A DNA stretch of 64,000 nt from Rhodospirillales bacterium (GCA_021775095.1 JAJFII010000102.1:1-64000); one strand, 5' to 3'; shown: positions 17,989 through 27,896, numbered from the stretch's first letter. The notes: generated by a model from the sequence alone, not told the origin. Numbers and translations are program-made.

Positions 17989-20808
17989 TTAAACGGCGTT
18001 GGAGAAGCTGTGGGTCACCGCATCGGCACACCGCCCACAAACTTCAAGGTGGGCCGGGTCGGATCCGATATCCTTGGGGAACTTATAACAGCGTGGACAT
18101 TTTTCCGCATCAGACAAATTCGGGACTACGGCAATTTCGTCAATATCTTCCATCCGGAAGGCATTGGCAGGCGCGTCGCCGGTCGAAAAGGCCGCATCGG
18201 AGGTAATAAACAATTCGGCCGCATCCAGGCCCTCAAACAACGCCTGATTTTGTTGCGTTGTATGAACAACCGGCGACGCCTGTAAGCTGGAACCAATGCG
18301 TTTTTCCGCCCGTTCAATTTCCAGGGCACCGGTGACCACCCGTCGGACTTCGCGGATCTGTTTCCATTTATCTGCCAGGGCGTCGTCGCGCCAGCCATCG
18401 GGAATCTCGGGAAAACCCTGTAGATGCACGCTTGCGGCGTCCGGATACCGGGTCTGCCAGGCTTCTTCGGCGGTAAAGCAGATGAACGGTGCAAACCACT
18501 TGCTTAAACAGTTAAACAGCGCGTTCAGCACCGTACGTGAGGCCCGGCGACGGGGCGAATCCAACCGGTCGCAGTACAGGGCATCCTTTCGGATATCCAG
18601 ATAAAACGCCGATAAATCCATGGCGCAGAAATTGTGGATTTCGTTGAACAGCATATGAAACTGGAAATCATCGCAGGTTTTGCGAACCAGTTTGTCCATT
18701 TCCCACAGGCGGTGCAGGACCCAGCGGTCCAGTTCCGGCATCTGCTGGCGATCCATTATTTCCGCCTCTTCAAAGTCCGTCAGGTTGCCCATGACAAACC
18801 GCAGCGTGTTGCGCAAACGGCGGTAAATATCGGATTGCTGTTTTAAGATCTCCGGGCCAATGCGCAGGTCTTCCGCGTAATCGGACCCGGCCACCCAAAG
18901 GCGCAGAATATCGGCACCATACTGGTTGATCACATCTTGTGGCGAGACACTGTTGTTTAGAGACTTAGACATCTTCTGGCCGTCTTCGGCCATCACAAAC
19001 CCATGGGTGAGAACGGCCTCGTAGGGGGCCCGACCGCGGGTGCCACAACTTTCCAGGAGACTGGAATGGAACCAGCCGCGGTGCTGGTCCGAACCCTCCA
19101 GATAGAGGGACGCCGGTGACGTTAAGTCCCATTCGCCGCTTTCCAGGACAAAGGCATGGGTCGATCCGGAATCAAACCACACATCGAGAATGTCTGTGAC
19201 CTGCTCGTAGTCGTCGGCCGCATAAGCGTCGCCCAGGAAACGCCCGGGATCGGAGGCAAACCAGGCGTCGGACCCCTCGGCCTGGAAAATCGCGATTACC
19301 CGGTCCATGACCGCCTGATCGCGCAGCGGTTCGCCGGTCGATTTATTAACAAAAACCGTGATCGGCACGCCCCAGGCCCGTTGCCGCGAGACACACCAGT
19401 CGGGACGGTCTTCGATCATGCCGCGCAGGCGTTTTTGACCCTTGGCCGGCACGAACCGGGTTGCGTCGATGGCTTTCAGGGCTTTTTTCCGCAGCTCGGT
19501 CTTCTCCATGGAGATGAACCATTGGGATGTGTTGCGGAAAATAAGCGGTTTTTTTGAACGCCAACTGTGGGGATAGCGATGCACCAGGGAGCCGCGGGCC
19601 AACAGGCCGCCGGCATCGCGCAGGCTGTCGGCGACGGTGCCGTTGCATTTATACACATGCATACCGGCAAACAGCGGGATATGGTCAAAATAGGTGCCGT
19701 CTTCGCCGACGGTTTGCGGAATTTCGATGTTGTTGGCGATGCCCAGTTCCCAGTCATCGGCACCATGGCCCGGCGCAATATGGACAACCCCGGTGCCTTC
19801 TTCGGTGGTTGCAAACCCGGCTGCCAGGGCGGGGACGTCGTAATCATAACCCTGGCCATTCAACGGGTGGCGGCACACCGTGCCGGCCAGGGCTGTACCC
19901 TTGAGCCGTGCCGTGACCTCATGCTCGGTGATCCCGACTTGTGCGGCAACGGCACCGAGGCGGGCTTCGGCAACGACCAGTTTTTCGCCGACAACGGCCA
20001 GACTGTCGTCGGTGGTGGCGCGCACGTCAACAACCACATAATCGATGTCGGGACCGTAGGCGACGGCGCGGTTGCCGGGCATGGTCCAGGGGGTGGTCGT
20101 CCAGATAACAATCGCCGCCCCTTCGATTTCCGGGATCGCAGCCTTGGCCACCGGGAACCGCACAAAAATCGTTGTCGACGTGTGATCGTGGTATTCCACT
20201 TCGGCTTCCGCGAGGGCGGTTTTTTCCACCGGCGACCACATCACCGGTTTGGCGCCCCGATACAGGGAACCATCCATCAGAAACTTGCCCAATTCACCGG
20301 CAATGGTTGCTTCGGCGGCATTGGTCATGGTGGTGTAGGGGTGATCCCAGTCTCCCATGATCCCTAACCGTTTAAACTCTGCTTTTTGAATGTCGATCCA
20401 GTGCTGGGCAAACTCGCGGCATTCCTTGCGGAACTCGACCACCGGCACCTCGTCCTTATCTTTTTTCTTTTTGCGGTATTTTTCCTCGATCTTCCACTCG
20501 ATCGGCAGCCCGTGGCAATCCCAACCCGGCACATAATAGGCGTTATAGCCCAACATTTGACGGCTGCGGTTGATCACGTCTTTCAAAATTTTATTAAGTG
20601 CGTGACCGATATGCAGGTGGCCGTTGGCATAGGGCGGACCATCGTGCAGGACAAACTTTTCCCGGCCGGCCGAGGCTTCGCGAATTTGTTGCTCCAGGTC
20701 CTGATCCTGCCACTTGGCGAGAATTTCCGGCTCGCGTCGTGGCAAACCGGCCTTCATGGGGAAATCGGTTTTTGGTAAATAAACGGTGGTTTTATAATCG
20801 ACGGTCAT
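17989..20808 (-). CDS. ileS: Isoleucyl-tRNA synthetase
   Basis: 939 residues, standard for the bacterial type. It has the class I motif [16 protein letters not shown] (HIGH) near residue 62, an editing (CP1) domain with [16 protein letters not shown], and KMSKSLNN near residue 604. The C-terminal zinc finger is CPRCYKF...CGRC near residues 905-930. It charges tRNA-Ile and hydrolyses mischarged valine. It is transcribed between ribF upstream and lspA downstream; ten bases separate it from ribF. Confidence 0.98.
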   Translation of the reverse strand: MTVDYKTTVYLPKTDFPMKAGLPRREPEILAKWQDQDLEQQIREASAGREKFVLHDGPPYANGHLHIGHALNKILKDVINRSRQMLGYNAYYVPGWDCHGLPIEWKIEEKYRKKKKDKDEVPVVEFRKECREFAQHWIDIQKAEFKRLGIMGDWDHPYTTMTNAAEATIAGELGKFLMDGSLYRGAKPVMWSPVEKTALAEAEVEYHDHTSTTIFVRFPVAKAAIPEIEGAAIVIWTTTPWTMPGNRAVAYGPDIDYVVVDVRATTDDSLAVVGEKLVVAEARLGAVAAQVGITEHEVTARLKGTALAGTVCRHPLNGQGYDYDVPALAAGFATTEEGTGVVHIAPGHGADDWELGIANNIEIPQTVGEDGTYFDHIPLFAGMHVYKCNGTVADSLRDAGGLLARGSLVHRYPHSWRSKKPLIFRNTSQWFISMEKTELRKKALKAIDATRFVPAKGQKRLRGMIEDRPDWCVSRQRAWGVPITVFVNKSTGEPLRDQAVMDRVIAIFQAEGSDAWFASDPGRFLGDAYAADDYEQVTDILDVWFDSGSTHAFVLESGEWDLTSPASLYLEGSDQHRGWFHSSLLESCGTRGRAPYEAVLTHGFVMAEDGQKMSKSLNNSVSPQDVINQYGADILRLWVAGSDYAEDLRIGPEILKQQSDIYRRLRNTLRFVMGNLTDFEEAEIMDRQQMPELDRWVLHRLWEMDKLVRKTCDDFQFHMLFNEIHNFCAMDLSAFYLDIRKDALYCDRLDSPRRRASRTVLNALFNCLSKWFAPFICFTAEEAWQTRYPDAASVHLQGFPEIPDGWRDDALADKWKQIREVRRVVTGALEIERAEKRIGSSLQASPVVHTTQQNQALFEGLDAAELFITSDAAFSTGDAPANAFRMEDIDEIAVVPNLSDAEKCPRCYKFPKDIGSDPAHLEVCGRCADAVTHSFSNAV

Positions 20809-20818
20809 AATCGGGCTT

Positions 20819-21805
20819 TCATTCGCTCAGTAAAATCGCTTTGGCTTTGTCCGTATCTCGGATAATTTCCTTACGCATCTCTTCAAGGTTCTCAAATTTG
20901 ACCTCCGGGCGGATAAACTCGATCAATTCAACGGACATCCGGCTGCCGTAAATTTCCGCTGCAAAATCAAACAAATACACTTCCAAAATATCACCAACAC
21001 CGCCGACAGTTGGGCGGTTGCCAATATTCGCCACCCCGGCCAGGTTTGATCCCTGTGGGTTTGCACCCTGTGGGTTTGCACCCAGTGGGTTTGATCCCGA
21101 CGGGTACCCGTGGATCGAGGCCCTGACGGCGTATATCCCGCGCTTTGGCCGCACCAGAGTTCCCAGGTGGATATTCGCCGTGGGAAAGCCAATGGTCCGG
21201 CCCAGTTTTTCGCCGTGGGCGACCCGCCCCTCGATGGCATAGGGCCGTCCCAAAATCTCGGCGGCACCCTGCGGGTCTCCCGATTCCAAACATTGCCGAA
21301 TACCGGTGGATGAATATACAGTTCCATCGGGACTTTCAACGGCGCTGATGGCGGTAAATCCAAAGCCCAGGCTCCGGCCGAGATTTAACAGCAGTTCACA
21401 ATTGCCCTGGCGGCCATGGCCAAACACAAAATCGTAACCGGAAACCAAATGGCGGGCGCCAAAACCCTTGGCCAGCACGGTTTTGACAAATTCTTCAGCC
21501 GGGCTTTGGGAAAACGCCCGATTGAATTTTTGGACAATCATAATATCAACCCCCAAAGCTTCCAGGGCCCGGGCTTTGGCCCGAAAGGGGGTCAAACGAA
21601 AAGGCGGACCGGCCGGTTGAAAAACCGAACGGGGGTGCGGCTCGAAGGTCAGGACCGCCCACGGGATCCCTGCGTCGCGGGCGATCACCCCGGCTTCGTT
21701 AATGACCTGACAGTGGCCCTTATGGACGCCGTCAAAATTGCCAATGGCAATGGCGGCGCCGCGAGCTTCGTCGGGAAGGGTTTCATAGTGACGATATATA
21801 CGCAT
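20819..21805 (-). CDS. ribF: Bifunctional riboflavin kinase/FAD synthetase
   Basis: About 328 residues. The N-terminal FAD synthetase half has [18 protein letters not shown] (nucleotidyltransferase HxGH-like) and [12 protein letters not shown]. The C-terminal flavokinase half has [27 protein letters not shown] and [12 protein letters not shown]. Between the kinase strands VRASIHG and GVANIG there is an insert of about 22 residues made of five-residue units ([20 protein letters not shown]), encoded by a 15-bp tandem repeat and absent from ordinary RibF. The open frame reaches further upstream, but [12 protein letters not shown] at 21805 is the family-like start. Confidence 0.94.
   Translation of the reverse strand: MRIYRHYETLPDEARGAAIAIGNFDGVHKGHCQVINEAGVIARDAGIPWAVLTFEPHPRSVFQPAGPPFRLTPFRAKARALEALGVDIMIVQKFNRAFSQSPAEEFVKTVLAKGFGARHLVSGYDFVFGHGRQGNCELLLNLGRSLGFGFTAISAVESPDGTVYSSTGIRQCLESGDPQGAAEILGRPYAIEGRVAHGEKLGRTIGFPTANIHLGTLVRPKRGIYAVRASIHGYPSGSNPLGANPQGANPQGSNLAGVANIGNRPTVGGVGDILEVYLFDFAAEIYGSRMSVELIEFIRPEVKFENLEEMRKEIIRDTDKAKAILLSE
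21043..21102. repeat. 15-bp tandem repeat, four units, inside ribF
   Basis: Four head-to-tail 15-base units, GGTTTG(A/C)(T/A)CCC(T/A/G)(G/A)(T/C)G in form, run from 21043 to 21102. The middle two differ at a single base. Because the unit is five codons, gain or loss of a unit would keep the ribF frame and change only the loop length. Confidence 0.85.
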
Positions 21806-21871
21806 GGCGCAAAAAGTTGTGTCAGTGCCGTGCCCTGGGGTCAAGGCCTAAGGCGTTTATTCCGCCGTCAG

Positions 21872-22327
21872 TTAACCGCGTGACGGTACCATGATCGTTG
21901 CATGGCCATCGACCACCATCTTGTCACCGACAAAACATTGGGTCTGGATTTCCACGAACTTCTTTTTTTCGTGCCGTTTTGTGATCGTGCAAACCGCTTC
22001 GACCCTGTCGCCGGCGCGAACCGGGGCTTTGAACTTGAGGTTCTGGGCGACATAGATACATCCGGGGCCGGGCATGCGGGTGCCGATCACCGTAGAAATA
22101 AAACTGGCCGTCAAAATGCCATGGGCGATGCAACCCTTAAACATCGTCGCTTCGGCAAAAGCCGGGTTCAGATGGACGGGATTAACATCGCCGGAAACCT
22201 CAGCAAAGGTCTGGATATCGGCTTCCGATATGGTTTTTGCAAAACGATCGGTGGTTCCGACGCTTAAATCCTCAAAATAAAAGCCGTGCAGATCCTCAAG
22301 GGGGTTGGTCGCATGGTCCATTCGCAT
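21872..22327 (-). CDS. MaoC-like (R)-specific enoyl-CoA hydratase
   Basis: About 151 residues of the hot-dog fold. The hydratase 2 motif is present as FAEVSGDVNPVHLNPAFAE (catalytic Asp and His), followed by GCIAHGILTASFISTVIGTRMPGPG. This is the pattern of PhaJ-type enzymes that hydrate trans-2-enoyl-CoA to (R)-3-hydroxyacyl-CoA. The frame is open far upstream through the divergent M23 gene, but AAGGA lies five bases before ATG 22327, which was therefore taken as the start. It follows ribF in orientation but is 60 bp upstream of it. Confidence 0.88.
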   Translation of the reverse strand: MRMDHATNPLEDLHGFYFEDLSVGTTDRFAKTISEADIQTFAEVSGDVNPVHLNPAFAEATMFKGCIAHGILTASFISTVIGTRMPGPGCIYVAQNLKFKAPVRAGDRVEAVCTITKRHEKKKFVEIQTQCFVGDKMVVDGHATIMVPSRG

Positions 22328-22426
22328 GTATCCTTTGTTATTGGTTACCGCAGGCATGCGGCACTGCAAAATTTTTATTGCATCGCAATATATTGGGGTT
22401 TGTGGCAAATAACAAGGGTTTGCAAC

Positions 22427-23443
22427 ATGAAACGACGGTTGACGACGTTGGGGCTGATCAGCGTGCTTTATTTGGCCCTGTCTGGCACCTCCGGGGCCGC
22501 CCAGTCGACCCTGGAACTGGGACTGCCAATTCGCTGCACCCTTGGCCAATCCTGCTGGCTGGTCAATCTGGTTGATTTGGATCCGGGTCCGGGGGTTAAG
22601 GACTTTTTGTGTCAATCCAACAGTTATAACGGCCATAAGGGTACGGACATTGCCATTCGTGACCTCAAGGCCATGAGCAAAGGAGTCACCGTGCTTGCCG
22701 CCGCCGCCGGCCGGGTTCGGGGTGTACGGGACGGCATGGCCGACCAAATCACCGGCACCGTGGACAGACAACGGATCAAGGGTCGGGAGTGTGGCAATGG
22801 TTTGGTTTTGACCCACCCGGGCGGTTGGGAAACCCAATATTGCCACCTGCGCAAGGGCAGCGTCGTGGTCAAACGGGGCCAACGGGTCAACAAGGGCCAG
22901 AAACTGGGATTGGTCGGTCATTCGGGTGATGCGACCTTTCCCCATGTTCATTTGAGTGTGCGCCACCAAAACCGGGTGATCGATCCGTTTGTCGGGCCGG
23001 ACCCGTCCGGCTCCTGCACGTCGCGAAAATCGCCTCTCTGGGCGCCCGACCTGGCGCTCTCGCCGGTGCCGGCCCTGACGTCCATTTTCAGCGCCGGATT
23101 TGCCGACGTGGCACCGAAAACCAGTGCCATACTGGCCGGCCACTACCAGGATAAAGCCCTGCTAAACAACGCCCCGGCCCTGGTTTTGTGGGCCGCGATC
23201 TATAACATCCAAAAGGGGGACCGGGTAAAAATGCGTATCCTTTCGCCGGGCGGTGAGCAATTGCACGCCTACGAAAGTGTCATCAAAAAAACCCAGGCCA
23301 GACGCATTTTATTTTCCGGCAAAAAACGCAACCCGCTGTTTTGGCCAGCCGGAACCTACCGGGGGGAAATCGTCATAACCCGCAAATCCGCCGATGGATC
23401 GGAGCAGACCTTCAGCCGCCAGCGTGAAGTCGAGATGCGTTGA
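22427..23443 (+). CDS. M23 family metallopeptidase (secreted, atypical)
   Basis: About 338 residues with a signal peptide in the first 25 residues (AAQ cleavage region). The first M23 motif is YNGHKGTDIAIRD (zinc His and Asp) and the second is FPHVHLSVRH (HxH). LVLTHPGGWETQYCHLRKGSV lies between them. Six or more cysteines and a C-terminal region of beta character set it apart from the LytM protein at the start of the window. It is expected in the periplasm. The ATG at 22427 was chosen because it begins the hydrophobic signal; a longer open frame upstream lacks one. Confidence 0.85.
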   Translation: MKRRLTTLGLISVLYLALSGTSGAAQSTLELGLPIRCTLGQSCWLVNLVDLDPGPGVKDFLCQSNSYNGHKGTDIAIRDLKAMSKGVTVLAAAAGRVRGVRDGMADQITGTVDRQRIKGRECGNGLVLTHPGGWETQYCHLRKGSVVVKRGQRVNKGQKLGLVGHSGDATFPHVHLSVRHQNRVIDPFVGPDPSGSCTSRKSPLWAPDLALSPVPALTSIFSAGFADVAPKTSAILAGHYQDKALLNNAPALVLWAAIYNIQKGDRVKMRILSPGGEQLHAYESVIKKTQARRILFSGKKRNPLFWPAGTYRGEIVITRKSADGSEQTFSRQREVEMR

Positions 23444-23476
23444 GATCTCGGCCATTGGTCGGCGCCTATTCAGGTT

Positions 23477-23941
23477 TTACGGGCGGCGGCGTTTGCTGAC
23501 CAGTTTAGGGGTCGATCGCATGAGCCGGGTCCGGCGGGTCGGTTTTTTGTCGGTGCCCTCTGATTTTGTCGACCGCAGTTTGGTTTTGCTTTTGCCATCC
23601 TCGGTGAGTTCACCGTTATCAAATAAACCCGACCCGACGGGGCGCTTTTCCCGGTCCCGTTCCAGCAGCAGCAGGGTTTTGGTGATCAACGGATCCCGTT
23701 CCGGCCTGCGCCGTGATTTTTCCGCATGGGCTTTGCCAATATCGGCAACCCGTTTTTTTATTTTGGTAAGGGATTCTGATCCTTCCAGGGATCGCAGGTA
23801 AGCGGCCAGAGTCCAGGCATTGGCCGGTACCGCCGTAAGATTGTTGCGGCCACACCAAACGACAAAGTCGTCCCAGGCGTCATTACCGACAAATTTTTCA
23901 ATTCGTTTTAAAGGCCCGGCGGGTGGTTTTTTAGGGGGCAT
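23477..23941 (-). CDS. Small protein resembling a recombinase core-binding domain
   Basis: About 154 residues. WDDFVVWCGRNNLTAVPANA, WTLAAYLRSLEG and IKKRVADIGKAHAEKS follow the helix pattern of the N-terminal SAM-like (core-binding) domain of tyrosine recombinases. No catalytic R-H-R-Y domain follows; instead the C-terminal 50 residues are Lys/Arg-rich (RRTRLMRS, KLVSKRRRP). It may be a DNA-binding remnant or a domesticated domain. Its base composition is like the neighbouring core genes. The family resemblance is by eye and moderate. Confidence 0.55.
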   Translation of the reverse strand: MPPKKPPAGPLKRIEKFVGNDAWDDFVVWCGRNNLTAVPANAWTLAAYLRSLEGSESLTKIKKRVADIGKAHAEKSRRRPERDPLITKTLLLLERDREKRPVGSGLFDNGELTEDGKSKTKLRSTKSEGTDKKPTRRTRLMRSTPKLVSKRRRP

Positions 23942-24042
23942 GTGTGAAATCAACTTTTACAGCCATAAACAACCGGTTAAGCTCGCCCTGTGGATCATAC
24001 ATACACCGTATTTCGATTCCGCATGTCGAGGGTTCGGTTCCC

Positions 24043-24170
24043 TTCATATCATACAATTGGCTTTATCGGGAAGGTTACGCACAGATCAAAACAAGCACAA
24101 GGACACGGGGCACCTTTCATCTTTTGTTTTACCGAATAAGGCGTGAGTGGTAACCCCCTTTTGTAAGGTT
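24043..24170. repeat. Diverged copy of the 145-bp structured repeat
   Basis: The stretch from TTCAT at 24043 through AAAACAAGCACAAGGACA, TTTTGTTTTACCGAATAAGGCGTGAG and CCCCTTTTGTAAGG aligns without major gaps to the repeat copies at 55017-55161 and 56134-56278, but with many substitutions. It lies in the 386-base gap between the recombinase-like gene and the dehydrogenase gene. No protein gene is seen in that gap. Confidence 0.6.
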
Positions 24171-24200
24171 CGTTTCCGCGCTTAAGCGATTGCAAATAAG

Positions 24201-24222
24201 CCGCGATTTTTTTTGATCGCGG
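24201..24222. terminator. Hairpin with T-rich loop upstream of dehydrogenase gene
   Basis: CCGCGAT and ATCGCGG form a perfect 7-bp stem around a run of T and one G. It sits about 105 bases before the following gene and could be a terminator, a leader hairpin or an operator; the sequence does not decide. Confidence 0.35.
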
Positions 24223-24327
24223 ACTATGCGCTGCCCGACAACACACACGGTGCGGATCAACCGATCTCATTTATTTATTATGTCAATTAAACGATTTCAG
24301 AAAACCGGTTAAACAGAGGTGCGTTCC

Positions 24328-25413
24328 ATGAAAACATATGCCATTGCGGCAATTCCCGGAGACGGGATCGGCAGCGAAGTGATTGATGCGGGAATTGAGG
24401 TGCTCGACGTTTTGCAGCGCCACCAGGGCGGTTTTTCCATTTCCGTTGAACGGTTTGACTGGGGTTCCGATTATTACCGGAAAACCGGCCGGATGATGCC
24501 GGAAGACGGACGCGATCAGATCAAACACGTCGATGCCATTTATTTCGGTTCGGCCGGCGACCCGGATATTGCCGACCACATAACGCTGTGGGGCTTGCGG
24601 CTGAATATTTGTCAGCCCTTCGACCAATATGCCAATGTCCGTCCGGCACGCCTGTTGGCAGGTATTGAAAGCCCGCTCAAGGGGGTGACGGCAGCGGATC
24701 TGGATTGGCTCATTGTCCGCGAAAATTCTGAAGGGGAGTATTCAGGCAGCGGCGGCCGCGTGCACCAGAACCTTCCCGAAGAGGTCGGCATGGATGTCGC
24801 CGTCTTTACCCGCGCCGGGGTCGAGCGCATTCAGCGATTTGCCCTGGACCTGGCCCGTACGCGACCGCGGAAATTATTGACGCTGGTGACAAAATCCAAC
24901 GCCCAGCGCCACGGCATGGTCATGTGGGATGAGATCTTTGAGCGGGTTAAAGGGGATTATCCAGACGTCACCACCGATAAAATGCTGGTCGATGCGATGA
25001 CCACGCGGATGGTCCTGGATCCCAAATCCATTGATACCGTGGTCGCAACCAACCTGCACGCCGATGTGTTAAGCGATCTGGCCGCCGCCCTGACCGGTAG
25101 TCTGGGCATTGCACCGACGGCAAACTTAAATCCGGAACGCCGGTTCCCGTCGATGTTCGAACCCATTCACGGCTCGGCCTTTGACATTATGGGCCAGGGC
25201 ATTGCCAATCCCATTGGCGCCTTCTGGTCGGCGGTGATGATGCTCGAACACCTAGGTGAGCCGGCGGCGGCACAGACCCTGATGGCAGCGATTGAGCGGG
25301 TTACCGAACTCGGCGATGTGTTAACCCGGGATTTAGGCGGCCGGGCGACAACTCGGGACGTTACAAAAGCCGTCTGCGATGCCATACGTGGGACAAATAG
25401 TAATGGATTGTAA
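24328..25413 (+). CDS. Isocitrate/isopropylmalate dehydrogenase family, tartrate dehydrogenase-like
   Basis: About 361 residues. It has the NAD-binding N-terminus AIAAIPGDGIGSEVI, the substrate-region block WLIVRENSEGEYSG, the catalytic Lys in VTKSNAQRHG, the metal-binding DAMTTRMVLDP and NLHADVLSDLAA, and FEPIHGSAFDIMGQGIANP. The sequence ENSEGEYSG and the overall length suit the tartrate dehydrogenase/decarboxylase (TtuC) branch rather than LeuB. The true substrate is uncertain. ATG 24328 was preferred over GTG nine bases upstream. A ferredoxin gene follows after 16 bases. Confidence 0.85.
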   Translation: MKTYAIAAIPGDGIGSEVIDAGIEVLDVLQRHQGGFSISVERFDWGSDYYRKTGRMMPEDGRDQIKHVDAIYFGSAGDPDIADHITLWGLRLNICQPFDQYANVRPARLLAGIESPLKGVTAADLDWLIVRENSEGEYSGSGGRVHQNLPEEVGMDVAVFTRAGVERIQRFALDLARTRPRKLLTLVTKSNAQRHGMVMWDEIFERVKGDYPDVTTDKMLVDAMTTRMVLDPKSIDTVVATNLHADVLSDLAAALTGSLGIAPTANLNPERRFPSMFEPIHGSAFDIMGQGIANPIGAFWSAVMMLEHLGEPAAAQTLMAAIERVTELGDVLTRDLGGRATTRDVTKAVCDAIRGTNSNGL

Positions 25414-25429
25414 TGAGGGGGGATAACAA

Positions 25430-25708
25430 ATGGCAAATCAGCCTGAAGAGGATTTTAAGATCGAGTTCAAACGATCAGGCATAACCGCGACCTGGAACCG
25501 GTCCGTTGAAAACATTCTGGAACTGGCTGAAGATGCCGGTGTCAAAGCCGACTCAAGCTGCCAGTCGGGGACCTGCCATACCTGCCTGGTGCGGGTCCTG
25601 GCGGGCACCTTCGAATACGCTGACGACGATGTGTTCGAACCTGACGGCGAGGACGAGATTCTGATCTGTTCGGCGCAGCCCACATCGAATATGGTGATCG
25701 ACCTGTAA
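25430..25708 (+). CDS. 2Fe-2S ferredoxin
   Basis: 92 residues. SSCQSGTCHTCLVRVLAG supplies three cluster cysteines in the C-x4-C-x2-C spacing, and LICSAQP the fourth, as in plant-type and oxygenase-associated ferredoxins. EDEILICSAQPTSNMVIDL is a normal C-terminus. It would pass single electrons to a reductase or oxygenase. The upstream dehydrogenase is the only candidate partner in the same direction, though that family uses NAD and needs no ferredoxin. Confidence 0.9.
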   Translation: MANQPEEDFKIEFKRSGITATWNRSVENILELAEDAGVKADSSCQSGTCHTCLVRVLAGTFEYADDDVFEPDGEDEILICSAQPTSNMVIDL

Positions 25709-25811
25709 GGGCGGGCAAATCGGCGGGTTTAAAACAACCGGATTATACCAACAGGCCCCTAAGGCCCGTCATAATCGACCCAGTCCGCCTTTTATCCGTC
25801 AATCAATCCCT

Positions 25812-25827
25812 TAGGGTCAGGACCCTA
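25812..25827. repeat. TAGGGTCAGGACCCTA palindrome overlapping a stop codon
   Basis: A 16-base near-perfect palindrome between the convergent ferredoxin gene and the gene at 25825. The last three bases (25825-25827) are the TAG stop of that gene read on the minus strand. The sequence matches the ends of the repeat at 55017-55285. Confidence 0.6.
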
Positions 25828-26211
25828 GTCCTGATCGACCCAGTCGGTTGACGCGTGAACACCGGTCAGGCGGCCTAAACATTTCTGCCAGATTTCCAAA
25901 TCTTCTGCGTCGGCGTCTTCGTCTTCGGTGGCGATCAAATTCTGATGAAAGCCGATCTGATGATTGACAGCGGCGATGAGTTCCTTGAAATGGGTCTCCG
26001 AGATGGCGTTGATGGAAATTTTGCCGTCGTACAACATATCGGCCCGGTCCATGGGTCCAAGCTTTTCCAGGCGCTCGTCGAGGGCCGTCCATTGGGTATA
26101 CCATTCATCGTAAATGGTCCCGGCGGCACCGGGCCCGGCACCGTTGCGGGCCTCGTCCATTTGTCCCATGATGGCCATAAACTCGTGCACGGAAAGTTCA
26201 ATTTTTTGCAT
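25825..26211 (-). CDS. Unrecognised small acidic protein
   Basis: 128 residues, acidic and probably helical, with no signal peptide or membrane segment. HEFMAIMGQMDEARNG, IYDEWYTQWTALDERLEKL and FKELIAAVNHQIGFHQNL suggest a four-helix arrangement. No family was recognised. It precedes tRNA-Leu by about 225 bases on the opposite strand. The last codons (DQD then TAG) run into the palindromic repeat, which provides the stop. Confidence 0.6.
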   Translation of the reverse strand: MQKIELSVHEFMAIMGQMDEARNGAGPGAAGTIYDEWYTQWTALDERLEKLGPMDRADMLYDGKISINAISETHFKELIAAVNHQIGFHQNLIATEDEDADAEDLEIWQKCLGRLTGVHASTDWVDQD

Positions 26212-26436
26212 AATTGGTAACCTTTTTTGAAGTGAGGCGCTGCGGCAGCCCGGTCAATTTAAGCGCAACATAAGTGATGTTTTAGGCCGGTGCAACGCCC
26301 CAAGGGGGCAAAAACCATGGTCAAGGCGCGACGATTACGGGCCGGGCCCAACAAATAAAAAATTGAAAACCGGCCACGGTTAAGGATTGTCGTTTCCGAT
26401 GACCGGTGATAAAAGCCCCTTAAGTTCACTTCAGGG

Positions 26437-26523
26437 GCCCCTGTGGCGGAACTGGTAGACGCGCGGGATTCAAAATCCCGTTCTCGCAAGGGAGTGTCAG
26501 TTCGATTCTGACCGGGGGCACCA
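26437..26523 (+). tRNA. tRNA-Leu (anticodon CAA)
   Basis: The acceptor stem GCCCCTG pairs with CGGGGGC, and the CCA is encoded. The D arm is GGCGGAACTGGTAGACGC, the anticodon stem-loop GGGATTCAAAATCCC gives CAA, there is a long variable arm as expected of a class II tRNA, and the T arm is GTCAG-TTCGATT-CTGAC. The gene lies at the edge of the AT-rich island, directly upstream of two broken Fic genes, and may have served as an integration site; no repeat of its 3' end was found further on by eye. Confidence 0.97.
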
Positions 26524-26748
26524 TTTTTGGCGACGTAAATAGCACGAGATCTAGAAATACTTGACGCAGTAGCCATATCCTTTTGCGTCATTTTAAGCGA
26601 ACGGCATCGATCAACAATTACATTCACAGTGTTAGAGCGATTTACCGAAGCCTTTGCCAGAGATATGGTTTTGGCTGACGATAGTACAGAGCTTACCATT
26701 GATTGCGCTTCCTACATTGTCTGGGGGTGCTGATCATATGTAGAGCTT

Positions 26749-27896
26749 TCAGCGCTTCGACAAACTCGCGATAAATTCTGTAAATGGAATTATGTTTCCC
26801 CCAACGCCGGCGGCTTCAAGGGCTTCCATATATTCGTCACAGCGCTCGACAGGGATAACCGTCCAAGGATAACCACCCGACGCCATCATCAGGTTCATAA
26901 GGAAATGGCCTGTGCGACCGTTGCCATCCATATAGGGGTGGATGTAAACGAAGATAAAATGGCCAAGGACGATGCGGGCGGATGCATCTTGTTCCGTTTT
27001 CAATAGCTCAAACAAAACAGGCATGGCATCACGCAGGGGCTCAGGCGAGGGAGGGACGTGCATGGATTTGCGGATATACACAGGGGCGCTCCGATATCCG
27101 GCTAAATCGGACGGCTTTAATATCCCGACAGCCACGCTTGGTGCGAACAATTCCCTGTACCATATGCCGTAATTTTGATCCGCAATCTGACCCGCATTGC
27201 CACCTTCCAATCCGTTTTGCACGGCCTTACGCACTTCCTGAAAGGCCTGCCAATAGTCCCGAGCCGCCATTGCGTCGCGGTGCTGTTTATCGGCTTCGAG
27301 TTGGTCTGGGTTCCCGTTTCCTGCCCGAACCTGATTAATGAGTTCAGGGTTTACTTGATAGCCCTCTATGGATAAGGAATGACACGCATCGGTTTCATAA
27401 ATATCATCAATTTGTGACAGGTACGCTTCAATATCATTCAGGGGGACAGGCTCTGGAAAACGGCCAATAATATCGGGGCGCATTTTTTGCCACATGAGTT
27501 TGATGCAAACGGCAAATTCAGACGCTTCCCGGATTTCATCAAGCGATGGCAACTTTTGCGCGAAGGGGTCCGTTTCGCGGACATCGAATTCAGCAGCTCG
27601 CCGTTTATCACCACGTTGTGGGGTTCTGGCATTGTCGCCTTAACATCAAGTAATGAGGTGCCATATTGGAATTTTATTTTTCAGTTACGTGCCTTCGGGC
27701 TGCGGACAAGGAGCTGCGCAGGTATGAGTGTGTCCCCGGCGTGCAGAAGGATCGATTGCTCAGGAGCCAGACACCAGTCTTTACCAAATCGGCTTGTCAG
27801 GTAGGAAGCACAAAACCGCCAATAGGATGCGTACGGTGAGGGGAGCTCTATCACAACGGGTGGAATTGGGTGGATTATCGGATGGGGCTGTGACAT
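26749..27896 (-). pseudogene. Fic family protein, frameshifted and internally deleted
   Basis: The C-terminal Fic half (about 268 residues, 26749-27552, opening at TTG) is intact: inhibitory motif SLSIEGY (S-x3-E-G, class II type), then HPYMDGNGRTGHFLMN, the AMPylation motif HPFx(D/E)GNGRxxR in variant form with Gly-His where Arg is usual. Upstream, 27896-27682 encodes an N-terminal domain (LAPEQSILLHAGDTLIPAQ) that stops at TGA, continues in another frame (YGTSLLDVKATMPEP), and then joins FDVRETDPFAQ in a third. Full-length relatives carry some 80 residues between these blocks, so there is a deletion plus frameshifts. The Fic domain alone might still be made. Confidence 0.75.

Noticed and set aside
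22328-23143. Long N-terminal extension of the MaoC frame
   Set aside because: It lies antisense to the M23 gene with catalytic motifs and has no ribosome site; AAGGA precedes the internal ATG at 22327.
26259-26699. A 146-codon minus-strand open frame across the tRNA gene
   Set aside because: Its middle reads GAPGQNRTDTPLRERDFESRASTSSATGA, the well-known false peptide from antisense tRNA-Leu.
27438-27632. Separate small gene inside the Fic remnant
   Set aside because: The peptide YGTSLLDVKATMPEP is the continuation of the Fic N-terminal domain in a shifted frame, so it is part of the pseudogene.
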